DNA from: an uncultured Ruminococcus sp.
GTDB taxonomy: Bacteria; Bacillota; Clostridia; Oscillospirales; Ruminococcaceae
DNA: 5,511 bases
Assembly: GCA_937942105.1 (NCBI GenBank)
Contig: CALDFS010000027.1
Location: 1-5,511 of the forward strand
Direction of reading: 5' to 3'
Shown here: one piece after another, positions 5,012 through 5,511 of the stretch
How the letters are laid out: each line of letters starts with the position of its first letter
Position numbering within the stretch: position 1 is the first letter of the stretch
Notes under the pieces: model-generated
Seen by the model: the letters and a program-made list of their open reading frames with translations, nothing else
What the model was told of the DNA's origin: nothing
Database searches by the model: none
Program-made: the position numbers and the translations under genes

Positions 5012-5038
5012 TAATTCTTATCAAGGAGGATACATAAT

Positions 5039-5209
5039 ATGGCTTTCAAGATTACTGACGCATGCGTTAAGTGCGGTGCGTGTGCAGGCGAATGCCCTGT
5101 AAGCGCTATCACTGAGGGTGACGATAAGTACGTTATTGATCCCGATACCTGCATCGGCTGCGGCAACTGCGCCGCTGTATGCCCTGTAAGCGCTCCCGAA
5201 GAGGAATAA
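5039..5209 (+). CDS. 2[4Fe-4S] ferredoxin, second copy
   Basis: A 56-residue protein beginning MAFKITDACV, with both C-x2-C-x2-C-x3-C-P motifs intact (C9, C12, C15, C19; C38, C41, C44, C48). It is a soluble low-potential electron carrier like its upstream neighbour, with 17 substitutions. It has glycine before C41 and a small, neutral A-A-V between C44 and C48, closer to the usual clostridial ferredoxin pattern than the first copy with D40 and K-D-T. The start follows AAGGAGG (5023-5029) at nine bases. Its own promoter overlaps the upstream terminator, and a terminator follows 25 bases after the stop, so it should be made as a short separate mRNA. Confidence 0.95.
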   Translation: MAFKITDACVKCGACAGECPVSAITEGDDKYVIDPDTCIGCGNCAAVCPVSAPEEE

Positions 5210-5234
5210 TTTTACTCGGCTGTACATCAATTTT

Positions 5235-5276
5235 AAAAACAATTGCGGGCAGATGAACTGTCCGCGATTGTTTTTT
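5235..5276 (+). terminator. Strong intrinsic terminator after second ferredoxin
   Basis: An A-rich 5' arm (5235-5252) pairs with 5258-5275 around the 5-nt loop ATGAA. The stem is continuous, with two G-U pairs and a GCGG/CCGC core, and ends in a run of six T (5271-5276). Confidence 0.88.
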
Positions 5277-5306
5277 GATTTTTTAATGAAAATTCTATTA
5301 AAACAC

Positions 5307-5336
5307 TTGTAATCGTATGCGGAAATATGATACAAT
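5307..5336 (+). promoter_or_regulatory. Extended -10 promoter of the VTC-domain gene
   Basis: TTGTAA (5307-5312), an 18-nt spacer, and TACAAT (5331-5336) preceded by TGA (5328-5330). The predicted start is near 5343, giving a leader of about 65 nt that contains the palindromes CGACGCGTCG (5346-5355) and TGCCGGCA (5372-5379). Confidence 0.6.
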
Positions 5337-5407
5337 ACTTTCATGCGACGCGTCGGCGATAAAAACGGTAATGCCGGCAGTGCCAATTTGAAGGAAGTGG
5401 AAAATCA

Positions 5408-5511
5408 ATGCCGAAATTAGTGTTTAAGCGCAGGGAAAAGAAGTTCCTTCTTACCACCGAGCAGTTTGAAAACGTCCGGCGCAAAATCATCGACTACGGC
5501 ATGGTTTACGA
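5408..5511 (+). CDS. VTC-domain protein, N-terminal fragment (polyphosphate polymerase-like)
   Basis: Only the first 34 codons are in the window. The start MPKLVFKRREKKFLLTTEQF with a following arginine/lysine-rich helix is the typical opening of bacterial VTC-domain proteins (FKR-x-E-x-K-x-L-L-T-x-E-Q pattern, residues 6-19). In yeast Vtc4 this fold is a tunnel-shaped polyphosphate polymerase using ATP; bacterial members are assumed to act on polyphosphate or related triphosphates. The early basic residues K7, R8, K11 and K12 fit a phosphate-binding tunnel. AAGGAAG at 5391-5397 lies ten bases before the ATG. In Firmicutes such genes often sit beside DUF4956 membrane proteins and CotH-like kinases, which would be expected to the right of the window. 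The call rests on a short stretch, so moderate confidence. Confidence 0.7.
   Translation, partial: MPKLVFKRREKKFLLTTEQFENVRRKIIDYGMVY

Larger units (their letters stand above)
4941..5038 (+). repeat. Direct repeat, copy 2: promoter plus leader of second ferredoxin gene
   Basis: The partner of 4618-4715, with seven mismatches and no gaps. The similarity begins at the -35 box, right after the terminator stem, and weakens after the first codons, which marks the upstream limit of an old tandem duplication or of selection on the control region. Confidence 0.9.

Noticed and set aside
5346..5379. Palindromes CGACGCGTCG and TGCCGGCA as operators of the VTC-domain gene
   Set aside because: They are noted in the promoter entry, but short GC palindromes occur by chance and no second copy is present to support a binding site.
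4698..5386. Minus-strand frames of 82 and 121 codons across the ferredoxins
   Set aside because: They are exact antisense shadows of the two ferredoxin genes; their mutual similarity comes from the duplicated ferredoxins. The plus strand has full cysteine motifs and ribosome binding sites.

Overview
The window looks like part of the chromosome of a Gram-positive anaerobe of the Clostridia, most likely a gut Oscillospiraceae/Ruminococcaceae type. This rests on strong GGAGG-type ribosome binding sites, TTGACA/TATAAT-like promoters, intrinsic terminators, 56-residue clostridial 2[4Fe-4S] ferredoxins, a secreted cohesin-domain protein, a VTC-domain protein and an FkbM methyltransferase with an added N-terminal domain. 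No phage, IS or CRISPR genes are visible. The assignment is inference from gene families and signals, not from a marker gene.

Layout from left to right: (1) the 5' part of a secreted cohesin-domain gene on the minus strand, running off the left edge, with a strong promoter and a roughly 147-nt leader that can fold; (2) a divergent AraC-family regulator with its own promoter and a perfect 7-bp inverted repeat over the predicted transcription start; (3) a bidirectional terminator shared with a convergent CPA2-type cation/H+ antiporter on the minus strand; (4) a 515-bp gap between the antiporter and the next, divergent gene, holding two oppositely oriented arrays of about 20-nt repeats; (5) an FkbM-family methyltransferase under a near-consensus promoter; (6) two tandem 56-aa 2[4Fe-4S] ferredoxin genes, each with its own promoter, leader and terminator; (7) the first 34 codons of a VTC-domain (polyphosphate polymerase-like) gene with its own extended -10 promoter, cut by the right edge.

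Most genes appear to be separate transcription units, since every one except the convergent AraC/antiporter pair has its own promoter and terminator signals. The likely functional pairing is AraC regulator with cohesin gene, because they are divergent from a shared control region. The most interesting part is the ferredoxin pair. The 98 bp before each start codon differ at only 7 positions (about 93% identical), whereas the coding regions are about 71% identical (49 differences in 171 nt). The kept part includes a 5'-terminal stem-loop whose two stem differences both preserve base pairing. In both cases the -35 box of the ferredoxin promoter lies inside the 3' arm and U-tract of the preceding terminator. 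The inverted 20-nt repeat arrays are the second unexplained structure.
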